DNA of 64,000 bases from an uncultured Eubacterium sp. GTDB taxonomy: Bacteria; Bacillota; Clostridia; Lachnospirales; Lachnospiraceae. Below are positions 18,731-27,197 of this stretch, piece after piece. The stretch is taken from the NCBI GenBank assembly GCA_910583555.1, contig CAJTXO010000016.1, positions 33,385 to 97,384 of the forward strand, read 5' to 3'. The notes beneath the pieces are model-generated. The model made no database searches, was not told where the DNA came from, and saw nothing but the letters and a program-made list of their open reading frames with translations. The translations under genes were made by a program, and so were the position numbers. Within the stretch, counting starts at the first letter, position 1, and every line of letters starts with the position of its first letter.

Positions 18731-19333
18731 ATGATATTTATGGGTGTAGCTGAAGCGATTATCAATATAGCGAAAAAAAATAATGGTACAGTTACTACTG
18801 CAATGGTAGTTGCAGCAGGTTTCTCGCGTGGAAATATTAAATATCTTGTTGATAAGGGCAGGATCGAAAAAGCTGCTAGAGGTGTTTATATTTTGCCGGA
18901 GGTTTGGGAGGATGAGCTTTTTAATTTACAAAATCGATTTAAGAGAGGACTTTATTCCCATGAAACGGCATTGTTTCTATGGGATTTAACAGATAGAACA
19001 CCGAACAGATATCATATGACTTTCCCTGTAAATTACAATTTAACTAAGCCAAAGCAGGAGAATATTCGATGTGTGCAGTGTAAAAAAGAGTTTTATAACT
19101 TGGGAATATCAGAAGTGATAACACCTGGAGGAAATACAGTAAGAGCGTATAGTGTAGAGCGCACGCTTTGTGACATTTTAAGACCTCATAGCCATGTGGA
19201 TATTCAGATCGTGACGGAAGCGTTTAAACATTATGCAACAAGATCTAATAAGAACATTCCTGTTTTGTCAAAGTATGCAAAAGTGTTAAAGGTTGAACCA
19301 AAACTCAGATCATATCTGGAGGTTCTGTTATGA
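18731..19333 (+). CDS. abiEi: AbiEi-type antitoxin / transcriptional repressor
   Basis: The 200-aa antitoxin of a type IV (AbiE) toxin-antitoxin pair. The N-terminal winged helix is seen in GTVTTAMVVAAGFSRGNIKY followed by LVDKGRIEKAARGVYILPE. The C-terminal AbiEi_1 antitoxin domain includes HMTFPVNYN and VERTLCDILRPHSHVD. The start at 18731 has GAAGGTAG just before it; an ATG at 18740 is a possible alternative. The stop overlaps the toxin start by 4 nt (ATGA), so the two are translationally coupled. Autoregulation through the repeat at 18673-18721 is very likely. Confidence 0.9.
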   Translation: MIFMGVAEAIINIAKKNNGTVTTAMVVAAGFSRGNIKYLVDKGRIEKAARGVYILPEVWEDELFNLQNRFKRGLYSHETALFLWDLTDRTPNRYHMTFPVNYNLTKPKQENIRCVQCKKEFYNLGISEVITPGGNTVRAYSVERTLCDILRPHSHVDIQIVTEAFKHYATRSNKNIPVLSKYAKVLKVEPKLRSYLEVLL

Positions 19334-20172
19334 AAAATGCTATGCAATTAAAGGCAATTATTAAAAATATCGCAAAAGAAAAACATATATCAGCTCAGCT
19401 TTTAATGCAGAATTTTATGCTGGAGAGATTGTTGGAACGAATATCTGTTTCAAAATATCAGCGGAATTTTATATTGAAAGGCGGTTTTTTGATCGCAGCA
19501 ATGGTGGGACTTGATACCAGAGCAACTATGGATATGGATGCCACGATAAAAGGTTTACCAGTAAATGAGCAGACAGTTCGGAAAATGTTTGAGGAAATCT
19601 GCAAAATAGAATTAGCCGATGATGTAACATTTAGCTTTCGGAGTATTGGAGAAATTCGTGAAGGAGATGAATATACAGGGTATCGTGTTTCACTATCTGC
19701 AAATTATCCGCCAATGGCAGTTCCTTTGAAATTAGACATTACTACGGGTGATAAGATTACTCCAAAAGAAATCGAATATCAGTTCAAACTTCTTTTTGAG
19801 GACAGAAATATTTTGGTACTTGCTTATAATTTAGAAACAATAATGGCCGAGAAATTGGAAACGGTAATATCCAGAGGAGATCAAAATACAAGACCAAGAG
19901 ATTATTACGATATATACATATTGGCTAAGTTGCAATATTCAAATTTAGATCCCAACTCGTTAAAGGCGGCGTTGAAGGCAACGACTGAAAAGCGTGGCTC
20001 GTCAGCAACGGTTAGGGATTATCGTAAAATTATGGATGCTGTCAGGAACAGTGAGATTATGCAGATACAGTGGGATAATTATCAAAAGGATTTTGAATAT
20101 GCAGTAGATATTACATTTGTGGACACATGTGATGTGATTGTGAAATTAATGAATGATTTAATGAATCCTTAA
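19330..20172 (+). CDS. abiEii: AbiEii/AbiGii-family nucleotidyltransferase toxin
   Basis: A 280-aa toxin of the DNA polymerase-beta-like nucleotidyltransferase fold. The motif FILKGGFLIAAMVGLDTRAT followed by MDMDATIKGLP provides the GG-x-x-x and the catalytic D-x-D. Later come the KLDITTGDKIT and ETIMAEKLETVISRGDQNTR segments, with the conserved RPRDYYDIY. These match the AbiEii family, which blocks growth by modifying tRNA or by GTP binding depending on the member. It completes the abortive-infection operon with the antitoxin upstream. Intact, with all key residues visible. Confidence 0.9.
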   Translation: MKNAMQLKAIIKNIAKEKHISAQLLMQNFMLERLLERISVSKYQRNFILKGGFLIAAMVGLDTRATMDMDATIKGLPVNEQTVRKMFEEICKIELADDVTFSFRSIGEIREGDEYTGYRVSLSANYPPMAVPLKLDITTGDKITPKEIEYQFKLLFEDRNILVLAYNLETIMAEKLETVISRGDQNTRPRDYYDIYILAKLQYSNLDPNSLKAALKATTEKRGSSATVRDYRKIMDAVRNSEIMQIQWDNYQKDFEYAVDITFVDTCDVIVKLMNDLMNP

Positions 20173-20327
20173 AAATCGAAAAATCAAAGTAACCACCCCG
20201 CAATAGAGGCATTGGTTGAAGCAATAGAGATGTGTACCCAAAGAAATAATAAATCATCTGTATAGTGAGAAAATATGCAAAACCCTGGCTACAATATGGA
20301 CAACAACGAGAAAGGACGGAACGAAAA

Positions 20328-21155
20328 ATGCCGGAATTACCTGAAGTAGAAACGATAAAAAATGTGATCGAGCCACAGATCCAGGGACTTACCATCAAAA
20401 AAGCCGCGGTACGCCGACCGGAAGTCATCGCCTATCCGGCAGCCGAAGAATTTTGTAAACAGATAACCGAACAGATCATATCTTTTATGGAGCGCAGAGG
20501 AAAATTTCTAATGATCCATCTGGCAAATAACAGCAGGATCATCCTGCATTTGAGGATGACAGGCTGTCTGCTCCTTACCCCGCCCGACGATCCCGAGGAA
20601 AAGCACACGCATATCATCATGACATTGAGCAGCGGAATGGAACTGCGTTTTTCTGACCCCCGCCGTTTCGGACGCTTTTGGCTGATACAAAACGGGGAAG
20701 ATGATACATACAGCGGAATCGGCAAACTGGGACCGGAGCCATTTTCTCCGGAATGCAGCGCCGCATACCTGCGGGAACGACTGAAAAAGCGAAAACGGGC
20801 GGTGAAACAATGTCTGCTCGACCAGGGCGTTATTGCGGGAATCGGCAATATCTATTCCGATGAAATTTTGTTTCGGGCAAATATCCATCCTTCTGTGCCT
20901 GCGAATCGTCTGACCGACGGGGAATGGGAAATCCTCGCCGCGGAGATTTCCGAATGCCTGCGCTATTATATTGATAAAAATGTCATTTCCGCTGAGGACT
21001 ATCTCGAAACAAAAGGACAGGATTACCGGAATACGCCGTTTTTACAAGTGTACGGCCACGCCGGTGAACCCTGTCCGAAGTGCGGCGAAACGCTGGCCCG
21101 CACCGTGATCGGGGGCAGGAGCAGCGTATTTTGCCCGGGATGTCAGCAGGGGTAG
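20328..21155 (+). CDS. mutM: Formamidopyrimidine-DNA glycosylase
   Basis: A 275-aa base-excision repair enzyme that removes 8-oxoguanine and cuts the abasic site. The start is fixed by MPELPEVETIKN: Pro-2 is the catalytic nucleophile and Glu-3 assists. The helix-two-turn-helix motif appears as QGVIAGIGNIYSDEILF. The zinc finger near the C-terminus is CPKCGETLARTVIGGRS...CPGC. An upstream in-frame ATG at 20265 would hide the catalytic proline, so it is rejected. AAAGGA lies about 12 nt before the ATG. It stands alone, with surface-protein debris downstream. Confidence 0.97.
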   Translation: MPELPEVETIKNVIEPQIQGLTIKKAAVRRPEVIAYPAAEEFCKQITEQIISFMERRGKFLMIHLANNSRIILHLRMTGCLLLTPPDDPEEKHTHIIMTLSSGMELRFSDPRRFGRFWLIQNGEDDTYSGIGKLGPEPFSPECSAAYLRERLKKRKRAVKQCLLDQGVIAGIGNIYSDEILFRANIHPSVPANRLTDGEWEILAAEISECLRYYIDKNVISAEDYLETKGQDYRNTPFLQVYGHAGEPCPKCGETLARTVIGGRSSVFCPGCQQG

Positions 21156-21699
21156 AGGGGGCAGAAACTCTTACAAAAATCCATGAAGCAAAATAAAAAT
21201 CGCTTTATATAAGCGAGCTTCGTATACTCGACGTACTCCTCTGATGTCTCGAAGGCATCCTCATCCTTGGACAGCTCATCAAAGAGAACATCCTCGTCCT
21301 CATCCTCTTCATAGTCATAATCCTCCTCCCCATCATCCTCGATCATCTCAAATAGCTGGCTTGTATAAATTTTAACATTCCCTTTTCTTTTCGCAGTAAA
21401 TTCAATTTCAACGGACTCTCCGGCCTTAATATTCTGGTTTTTTCAACATTATTTAACTCATAGATATATCCATTGTTGCCATCCTCCAGTTTATACGACT
21501 CGCCAATCGTTGCGTTATAAATATCCTGAATTTTAATACTGGTTTCCAGATAAAGCTGCCAATCCTCTATTGTCCGGTCCTTATTATTTGCAATTACAAT
21601 CTTCCCCTTTACATGGCCCTCCCAATACTTCAACTCTGTATAGGAAACCTTAAATCCGTCTGAAACTCCCAGACATAATCTTACCATTTCACAATACAA
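21143..21699 (-). pseudogene. Frameshifted fragment: CBM-like domain and acidic tail
   Basis: The first minus-strand frame (from 21699) encodes FKVSYTELKYWEGHVKGKIV, then NNKDRTIEDWQLYLETSIKI, a beta-sandwich pattern like the cellulose-binding-type domains of Lachnospiraceae surface proteins. A frameshift near 21440 moves to the second frame, which continues correctly as QNIKAGESVEIEFTAKRKGN and then a very acidic tail (EEDYDYEEDEDED). It ends against mutM, overlapping its last 13 bases. This is the remains of a larger extracellular protein. Confidence 0.6.
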
Positions 21700-21728
21700 T
21701 GACGTATATAGTTACAATTCTTTCATTA

Positions 21729-22010
21729 CTATTTACTCTGAAAAATCTTTAAAAAAACTTTCGTTTTTGCCCTGCCGCCTTTCTTTTTTCTTGTATACTT
21801 TGAACCGGCATATTCATCCGGGAAGTCTTTCCCCCCAAAAATAGCATCACCAGTTTCCACTATTTCTACAAGTTCCCCGACATAATGTTCCAGATACTTC
21901 TCCACTTCATTCCAGTTGATATTCTGTTTATTTGTAAAAACAATTTCAGGCAATATGACAACTTTGTTTGCCTTTTCATCCAGCGCAATTTCAAATGTTT
22001 CCATAAACAC
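21729..22010 (-). pseudogene. Truncated hypothetical protein, N-terminal fragment
   Basis: A 93-aa frame starting MFMETFEIALDEKANKVVIL, then PEIVFTNKQNINWNEVEKYL. This opening looks like the beginning of a longer protein seen on clostridial mobile elements, about 200 aa, as far as I remember. Here it stops after a basic run (KKKGGRAKTKVFLKIFQSK) that seems out of register. I therefore treat it as broken, though a functional small protein cannot be ruled out. Confidence 0.4.
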
Positions 22011-22191
22011 TCCCCCTATCGAGATTTTTATGAGAATTAAACTGATACAATGAATAGATTAAAAGTCAAAAAGTGTACGATTTGACGCCCTGATTATACG
22101 GAACATTCTACTACATCATATGGATCTATGCAACTGTTAAAAAGATAAAGATCCAATTGAAGGCCAAAACCAATCATAAATCAAAGTTATG

Positions 22192-22220
22192 TTGCGAATG
22201 AAAATGATCAATGATATAAT
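22192..22220 (+). promoter_or_regulatory. Promoter of the AAA-ATPase gene
   Basis: -35 TTGCGA (22192-22197), a 17-bp spacer, -10 TATAAT (22215-22220), 64 bp before the start codon. Confidence 0.65.
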
Positions 22221-22284
22221 GAGACCAATAAGCGATCAACAGCTATGAGCTACGAGTTCTGTATTTCATCCAAGGAGGCTTTTC

Positions 22285-23952
22285 ATGGAACTTAAAATTG
22301 GCGTTGGCAAATCTGACTTTGCCGATCTGCGTACAGCGGGCGATTATTATGTAGATAAAACCGAAATCATTTACGAACTTGTTCATGAGACCGATAATAA
22401 AGTAACACTTTTTACCCGGCCGCGCAGATTTGGCAAGACGCTGACAATGAGCATGCTGTCAAATTTCTTCAGCATAAGAAAAAACAGCAGGGATATTTTT
22501 CACGGACTTAAGATCATGGAACACAAAGAGTTCTGCGAGAAATGGATGAATCAGTATCCGGTGCTGTTCCTTTCCTTGAAGGACATTGAGGCAGAAAGTT
22601 TTGAAGGCGCCTATAAAATGCTTCAAACAAGACTTGCCGATGTATGCAAGGAAATAGCTGACCTGGCAGAACATCCGGCGATCGACAATGACGATCGAAA
22701 AATATTCGCCAAATTGAAAGCAAAATCCGCAGACGAAGACGAAGTAAAAAACTCGCTGAAAACGATAATGCGGATGTTTCATGCTGTGTATGGCAAAACA
22801 GTCATTCTCCTCATCGACGAATACGATGTTCCCCTTGCGAAAGCGAGTGAAAAAAATGACAGCCAAAATACGTTCTACGCCTCCATGCTCGATGTGCTGA
22901 GAGGCATTATGGGCACGACTTTGAAAGATAATGAATTCCTCGCGTTTGCCGTTGTCACCGGCTGTCTCCACATCGCGAAAGAAAGTATTTTTACAGGTAC
23001 AAACAACTTTGCTTCCTATTCGGTACTGGATCAGGATTTTTCTGAATATTTCGGTTTTTCCGAGAGCGAAGTGGCAAAGTTGTTATGCGCAGGCGACAGA
23101 GAAGAAAAGGCAGATCTTATAAAGGAATGGTATGACGGATATGTGTTTGGAAACAGTTTTGTTTATTGCCCCTGGGATGTCATAAACTACATGTCTGCCC
23201 TAAAGAAAAGAAGAGATGCAAAACCAAAAAATTACTGGAAGAATACGAGCCATAACGGCATCCTTCTGTCGTTTGTAAAACGAACCGACTTTGATGTATC
23301 CGATAAATTTGAAACTCTTATGAACGGAAAAACTGTGACACAAAAAATTTCGGACGAACTGACTTATGATACGCTGCATGCGTCAGAAGATAACCTCTGG
23401 AGTGTACTGCTCATGACCGGCTACGTGACAAAGGCGGATCCAAATGAAGATGGGGACACGGTAAGTCTTAAAATCCCAAACAGGGAAATCGCCTCTATTT
23501 TCAAGGACGCGGTTGTCGCGCATTTTAAAAATACGATAGACAACGACACGCAGAAATTTTTGATGGAAGCACTTTGGAACGGCGATGAACAGACAGCCGC
23601 CAAAGCCATTTCAGATCTGTTGTGGAAAACGATCAGTTATAATGATTATCATGAAGACTACTATCACGCGTTTCTTGCAGGTGTGTTCGCAGGACTCGGG
23701 TATGAAGTGGCGTCCAATAAAGAAACAGGGCTGGGAAGGCCGGATATACTATTAAAGGATAAGAATAACCGCCGTGCCGTCATCATCGAAGCAAAAAAAT
23801 CCCGAAAAGAGTCTGACTTGGATAAAGATTGCGATGAGGCGCTCGACCAAATTGCAGCGGAGAAATACGCGGATGGCCTCTACGGTTACGAGCAGATCTT
23901 TTGCTATGGGGTCGCGTTTTTCCAAAAACAGGCGAGGGTTAAGAGGATGTGA
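22285..23952 (+). CDS. AAA-ATPase-like protein with PD-(D/E)XK nuclease domain (DUF1703 group)
   Basis: A 555-aa protein beginning MELKIGVGKSDFADLRTAGD, with AAGGAGG about 9 nt upstream. The N-terminal AAA-like region has the typical variant P-loop TRPRRFGKTLTMSML (about residues 44-58) and a Walker B ILLIDEYDVPL (about 175-185). The last 120 residues hold a PD-(D/E)XK fold: GLGRPDILLKDKNNRRAVII followed by EAKKS. Such proteins are abundant in gut Clostridia and Bacteroides; their role is unknown, with a nuclease or mobile-element role often suggested. The gene is complete. Confidence 0.85.
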   Translation: MELKIGVGKSDFADLRTAGDYYVDKTEIIYELVHETDNKVTLFTRPRRFGKTLTMSMLSNFFSIRKNSRDIFHGLKIMEHKEFCEKWMNQYPVLFLSLKDIEAESFEGAYKMLQTRLADVCKEIADLAEHPAIDNDDRKIFAKLKAKSADEDEVKNSLKTIMRMFHAVYGKTVILLIDEYDVPLAKASEKNDSQNTFYASMLDVLRGIMGTTLKDNEFLAFAVVTGCLHIAKESIFTGTNNFASYSVLDQDFSEYFGFSESEVAKLLCAGDREEKADLIKEWYDGYVFGNSFVYCPWDVINYMSALKKRRDAKPKNYWKNTSHNGILLSFVKRTDFDVSDKFETLMNGKTVTQKISDELTYDTLHASEDNLWSVLLMTGYVTKADPNEDGDTVSLKIPNREIASIFKDAVVAHFKNTIDNDTQKFLMEALWNGDEQTAAKAISDLLWKTISYNDYHEDYYHAFLAGVFAGLGYEVASNKETGLGRPDILLKDKNNRRAVIIEAKKSRKESDLDKDCDEALDQIAAEKYADGLYGYEQIFCYGVAFFQKQARVKRM

Positions 23953-23998
23953 GCTGTTTTTCCTTAGATAGAAAAATACCCCCACCTCTCTTTCCGCC

Positions 23999-25252
23999 TC
24001 AATCCGTAAACAACTGCGTCCAGTAAATCCCGTATCCACTCCCCGTCTGCACGCACCCCACACCCAGCTTGCGATACGACGCAGAAAGAATATTCGCCCT
24101 ATGTCCCGATGAATCCATCCAGCTATTCATAACCGCCTCCGGCGTCCGCTGTCCGGCTGCGATGTTTTCCCCGACTGCCCGGTACGAAATCCCAAACTGC
24201 CGTAAGATCGTAAAACAATCCGAACCATCCGGCCTGGTGTGGGAAAAGGTGCCTGTGATCTCCTGCGCCCGCGCCGCTGCTGCCTGACAGAGCGCCGGGT
24301 CGAGAACGAGCGCACCGACTCCCGCCTTCGCGCGTTCCGCATTGACGAGACTCAATACCTGCTCCGCATAACCCTCCACACCGCCCGAACCAGGCGTCAG
24401 CGACTGCGAAGGCAAGGACGACGCTGCCGGCGGACGGACAACCGCTGTCGCGTCGGGTCTCGAGGTCGCTCTCTGAGAAGCGGCCGGCCGCCGTGTCGTC
24501 TGCTTTGTTGCGGAGCCGGACGAAGAACTGCTCCCCTTTCCATCTGTAAACAATTGTACCCAGTAGTGCCGGCCGCTCTTCTTGTGGCCGACGCCGAGCG
24601 CCTTGAAGTTCTTCGACAGGATATTGGCGCGGTGTCCCGGCGAATTCATCCAGCCCTTGACGACCTCTTTCGCCGACGTATAGCCGGCGGCTATATTCTC
24701 ACCGGCCGCGCCATAGGAAATCCCGTATTGCTTCAGCACAGTAAAACAGCTCGATCCATCCGGCCGCGAGTGGTCGAACAGGCGATTCAGTTCGCTGGCA
24801 CGCTTATCCGCGGCCTTGCACAGTTTGGAATCGAGAACGAGCGCTTTCAGGCCGTTTTTCTTCCTCTCTTTATTGACAAGTTTTAAAATCTCTGCCGCGT
24901 AACCGGACGCCGATTCCACTGTTATTTGGCACACATATTTTTTACCGCCGGCTTTCGCTGTGATCCTGGCCTTCCCCTTCTTTTTGCCCCGGACGGCTCC
25001 CTTCCCGGAAACCGTGGCCACACTCTTTTTGGAACTGCTCCACGAAACGCGCCCCTTCCAGTTCTTCAGCTTTAAGACCACTTTACCGCCCACGGAGAGC
25101 GTCACTTTTTTCTTATTTAGGACCGGTTTCGCTTTCGCTGCTGCCCCGCTGCCGTTCAAGCCACCGGCTGCCGCCATCACGATCATAACTGCGACAAGAC
25201 AGATAGCAAGCCTTCTTTTACCCTCACCTTTGCATTTACCATTTCTCTTCAT
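23999..25252 (-). CDS. Secreted protein with one Ig-like and two CAP (SCP/PR-1) domains
   Basis: A 417-aa exported protein with a basic N-terminus and hydrophobic signal (RRLAICLVAVMIVMAAAGG). A bacterial Ig-like (BIG2-type) segment, KKVTLSVGGKVVLKLK to GKARITAKAGGKKY, comes first. Two CAP domains follow (about residues 110-245 and 290-417). Each has the conserved His of DHSRPDGSSC or SHTRPDGSDC, the GENIAAG motif and HRANIL. A Ser/Thr/Pro-rich linker joins them. The two copies are similar enough to suggest an internal duplication. An extracellular or spore-surface role is plausible, but the function of bacterial CAP proteins is mostly unknown. Confidence 0.88.
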   Translation of the reverse strand: MKRNGKCKGEGKRRLAICLVAVMIVMAAAGGLNGSGAAAKAKPVLNKKKVTLSVGGKVVLKLKNWKGRVSWSSSKKSVATVSGKGAVRGKKKGKARITAKAGGKKYVCQITVESASGYAAEILKLVNKERKKNGLKALVLDSKLCKAADKRASELNRLFDHSRPDGSSCFTVLKQYGISYGAAGENIAAGYTSAKEVVKGWMNSPGHRANILSKNFKALGVGHKKSGRHYWVQLFTDGKGSSSSSGSATKQTTRRPAASQRATSRPDATAVVRPPAASSLPSQSLTPGSGGVEGYAEQVLSLVNAERAKAGVGALVLDPALCQAAAARAQEITGTFSHTRPDGSDCFTILRQFGISYRAVGENIAAGQRTPEAVMNSWMDSSGHRANILSASYRKLGVGCVQTGSGYGIYWTQLFTD

Positions 25253-25307
25253 CCTGCAATCCTCCTACTGCGATCGACGAACGGAAAGAAAGTATCCTCC
25301 CGTATTC

Positions 25308-25349
25308 CAAAAATGGGAACCTACCGCTGTTCTCTTCGTAGGTTCCCAT
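25308..25349 (-). terminator. Terminator after pckA
   Basis: A 12-bp stem (ATGGGAACCTAC, 25313-25324, with 25338-25349), followed on the minus strand by TTTTTGG. It lies 36 bp past the pckA stop. Confidence 0.85.
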
Positions 25350-25384
25350 CAAACATCATCTATTATTCCAGACTAGCAGCCGGA

Positions 25385-27085
25385 TCAACTCAGTTCAGAA
25401 ACAAGTTTCTTAAGCGCATCGAGTGCCTCGTCCGGAAGCTTGTCGTAACCGTCTTTGTCCGTAGCGAATTTCTCTACGGCGTTGACGCGGTTCTCCATCG
25501 CGCTCTTCAGCGCTGCTTTGTACTCGGCGTCGTTCATATCCGGTACGAAACCTTCCCAGTCCATAATCTCCACATCGCTGAACGGTCCCCACTGCTTGAA
25601 CTCCGCTTTTCCTTCCACGATCGCTTCCAAAATGCCGAGCGTATCTTTCGGCTGTACTTTTTTGCCCATGAAATCGCCGGTATTTACGATGTAGCAGTCT
25701 ACGTTCTTCTCCTCTACGAGTTTTTTGAACTTCTCATAGTCGTTTACGAGCGGATACGTACGGAACGGGTTCGCGTATGGTACGATACGGAGCGCGTTCA
25801 GGTCTGTGCCTGCTGCCACACGCTCTGCGGTCGACGTCTTCGTAGCAAGAGTCGCGCCCATAACCGAAGCGAGAGCCGAACCTTTCAGTTTTACTACCGG
25901 TGGGATCGCCGGGTCTTTCATGATCCAGATGATCGAATTAACTGGCTCGTTGATCTTGTCAACGCGGTTCGGAGACCAGAGTTTGGATTTGATCGCGCGG
26001 CCGTTACCGTTACGGATATCTTCCGTCACGAGCTGGATCTTTCCGTCCTCGTCCATCGTCGCCGAGCAGTTCTGTACAGTCAGCAGATACTGGTTATCCG
26101 GGCATCCGGTCGGGTAGTCCGCTGTTTTATCAAAGTAGGTAGGCTCAAGCGCAACCGATGCGCACGTATCCGTATTGATGATGAACGCGTCGTCGTGCAG
26201 TACCGTGATCGCCTTGTCGCCGTATTTATTGTTATGTTTCGCATGGGTCAGCGTGGATTTACCGGAACCCGAAAGACCGAATACCGATGCCACATATTTT
26301 CTTCCGTCCGGAAGCGCGTACTCTTTCTGTCCACCGTGGCATGACGCGTAGCCGTTGCGGTTCGCGATCGCCCAGGCCATCGTCAGCGTACCTTTTTTGT
26401 GCTCGCCAAAATATTTCATGCCGAGGATTGCCGCGCAGTTCTCGTTCGTATCGAAATAGCAGAGCGTCTGATCGTCGCTCAGGCAGCTGTAATCCACATC
26501 CGGACTCGGAGTCGGTTTCCACTGAGGATCCGAGAAAATGTAAATGTCTGCTTCTTTTCCGTCGCCGACCGGTTTGGACTCCTTGTACATTTTTACGTAG
26601 CAGTCTGACATGTACTGGAAGTTCAGCATCCAGTTATAAAGAAGGTTTTCCTCTCCTTCCGGGATCAGAAGGTGTGCTTTTACCATAAACTCAGGATCAA
26701 GACCTACAAATACCTGTGCATGGTACAGTTTCTTGAAACGGGTCTTGTACATCGCATCCATAACTACTTTGTCGAGTTTTGGAGCATCTACTCCCGGCTC
26801 GCCTTTGATCCGGCGGGCAGCCGCATAACGTCCCGTTACGGCACCGTCATTGAAAAGTAAAACTTTCGCATCGGCATCCAGACCGAATTCTTCTCCTCGG
26901 TACACCGGCATATCAGTCACGATCGTCCCCGGTGAATTTTTCGCCAGCTTGTACGCCTCTTTCAGGGTATTTACCTTCACTACATTGTTACCATAAAATC
27001 CTGCCTCGATGATCGCACGGGTTTTGGAAAAACCAACTTTGCCAGCACCGATTTCTTCAAGTTTGTAATTAGCCTTTGTTGCCAT
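25385..27085 (-). CDS. pckA: Phosphoenolpyruvate carboxykinase (ATP)
   Basis: A 566-aa cytosolic enzyme that interconverts oxaloacetate + ATP and PEP + CO2 + ADP. The kinase P-loop FGLSGSGKSTLTHAKH is clear. Other visible hallmarks are VFVGLDPEFMVKAHLLIPEG and the YANPFRTYPLVNDYEKFKK region. The start MATKANYKLEEIG has GGAGG 9-10 nt upstream; an in-frame start 29 codons earlier would run through the promoter and leader and is rejected. In fermenting Clostridia this enzyme often runs in the PEP-carboxylating direction. It lies directly downstream of pyk but has its own promoter (27162-27189). Confidence 0.97.
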   Translation of the reverse strand: MATKANYKLEEIGAGKVGFSKTRAIIEAGFYGNNVVKVNTLKEAYKLAKNSPGTIVTDMPVYRGEEFGLDADAKVLLFNDGAVTGRYAAARRIKGEPGVDAPKLDKVVMDAMYKTRFKKLYHAQVFVGLDPEFMVKAHLLIPEGEENLLYNWMLNFQYMSDCYVKMYKESKPVGDGKEADIYIFSDPQWKPTPSPDVDYSCLSDDQTLCYFDTNENCAAILGMKYFGEHKKGTLTMAWAIANRNGYASCHGGQKEYALPDGRKYVASVFGLSGSGKSTLTHAKHNNKYGDKAITVLHDDAFIINTDTCASVALEPTYFDKTADYPTGCPDNQYLLTVQNCSATMDEDGKIQLVTEDIRNGNGRAIKSKLWSPNRVDKINEPVNSIIWIMKDPAIPPVVKLKGSALASVMGATLATKTSTAERVAAGTDLNALRIVPYANPFRTYPLVNDYEKFKKLVEEKNVDCYIVNTGDFMGKKVQPKDTLGILEAIVEGKAEFKQWGPFSDVEIMDWEGFVPDMNDAEYKAALKSAMENRVNAVEKFATDKDGYDKLPDEALDALKKLVSELS

Positions 27086-27161
27086 GAGAAATTTACCTCC
27101 TAAAGTAGTTTTTATTTGGATATCTTTCAATAAAATGGGAATCAACTGTTTCCCAATTCTA

Positions 27162-27189
27162 ATTATAACCAAAACGGGAAAAAAGTCAA
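27162..27189 (-). promoter_or_regulatory. Promoter of pckA
   Basis: On the minus strand: -35 TTGACT (complement of 27184-27189), a 16-bp spacer, -10 TATAAT (complement of 27162-27167). A small hairpin (GGGAA...TTCCC) lies in the leader. The -35 lies 9 bp from the pyk stop codon. Confidence 0.75.
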
Positions 27190-27197
27190 CCTAAACT

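Noticed and set aside
25313..26344. A 343-codon plus-strand frame opposite pckA
   Set aside because: Antisense shadow of a well-conserved enzyme gene, without a start site or domain.
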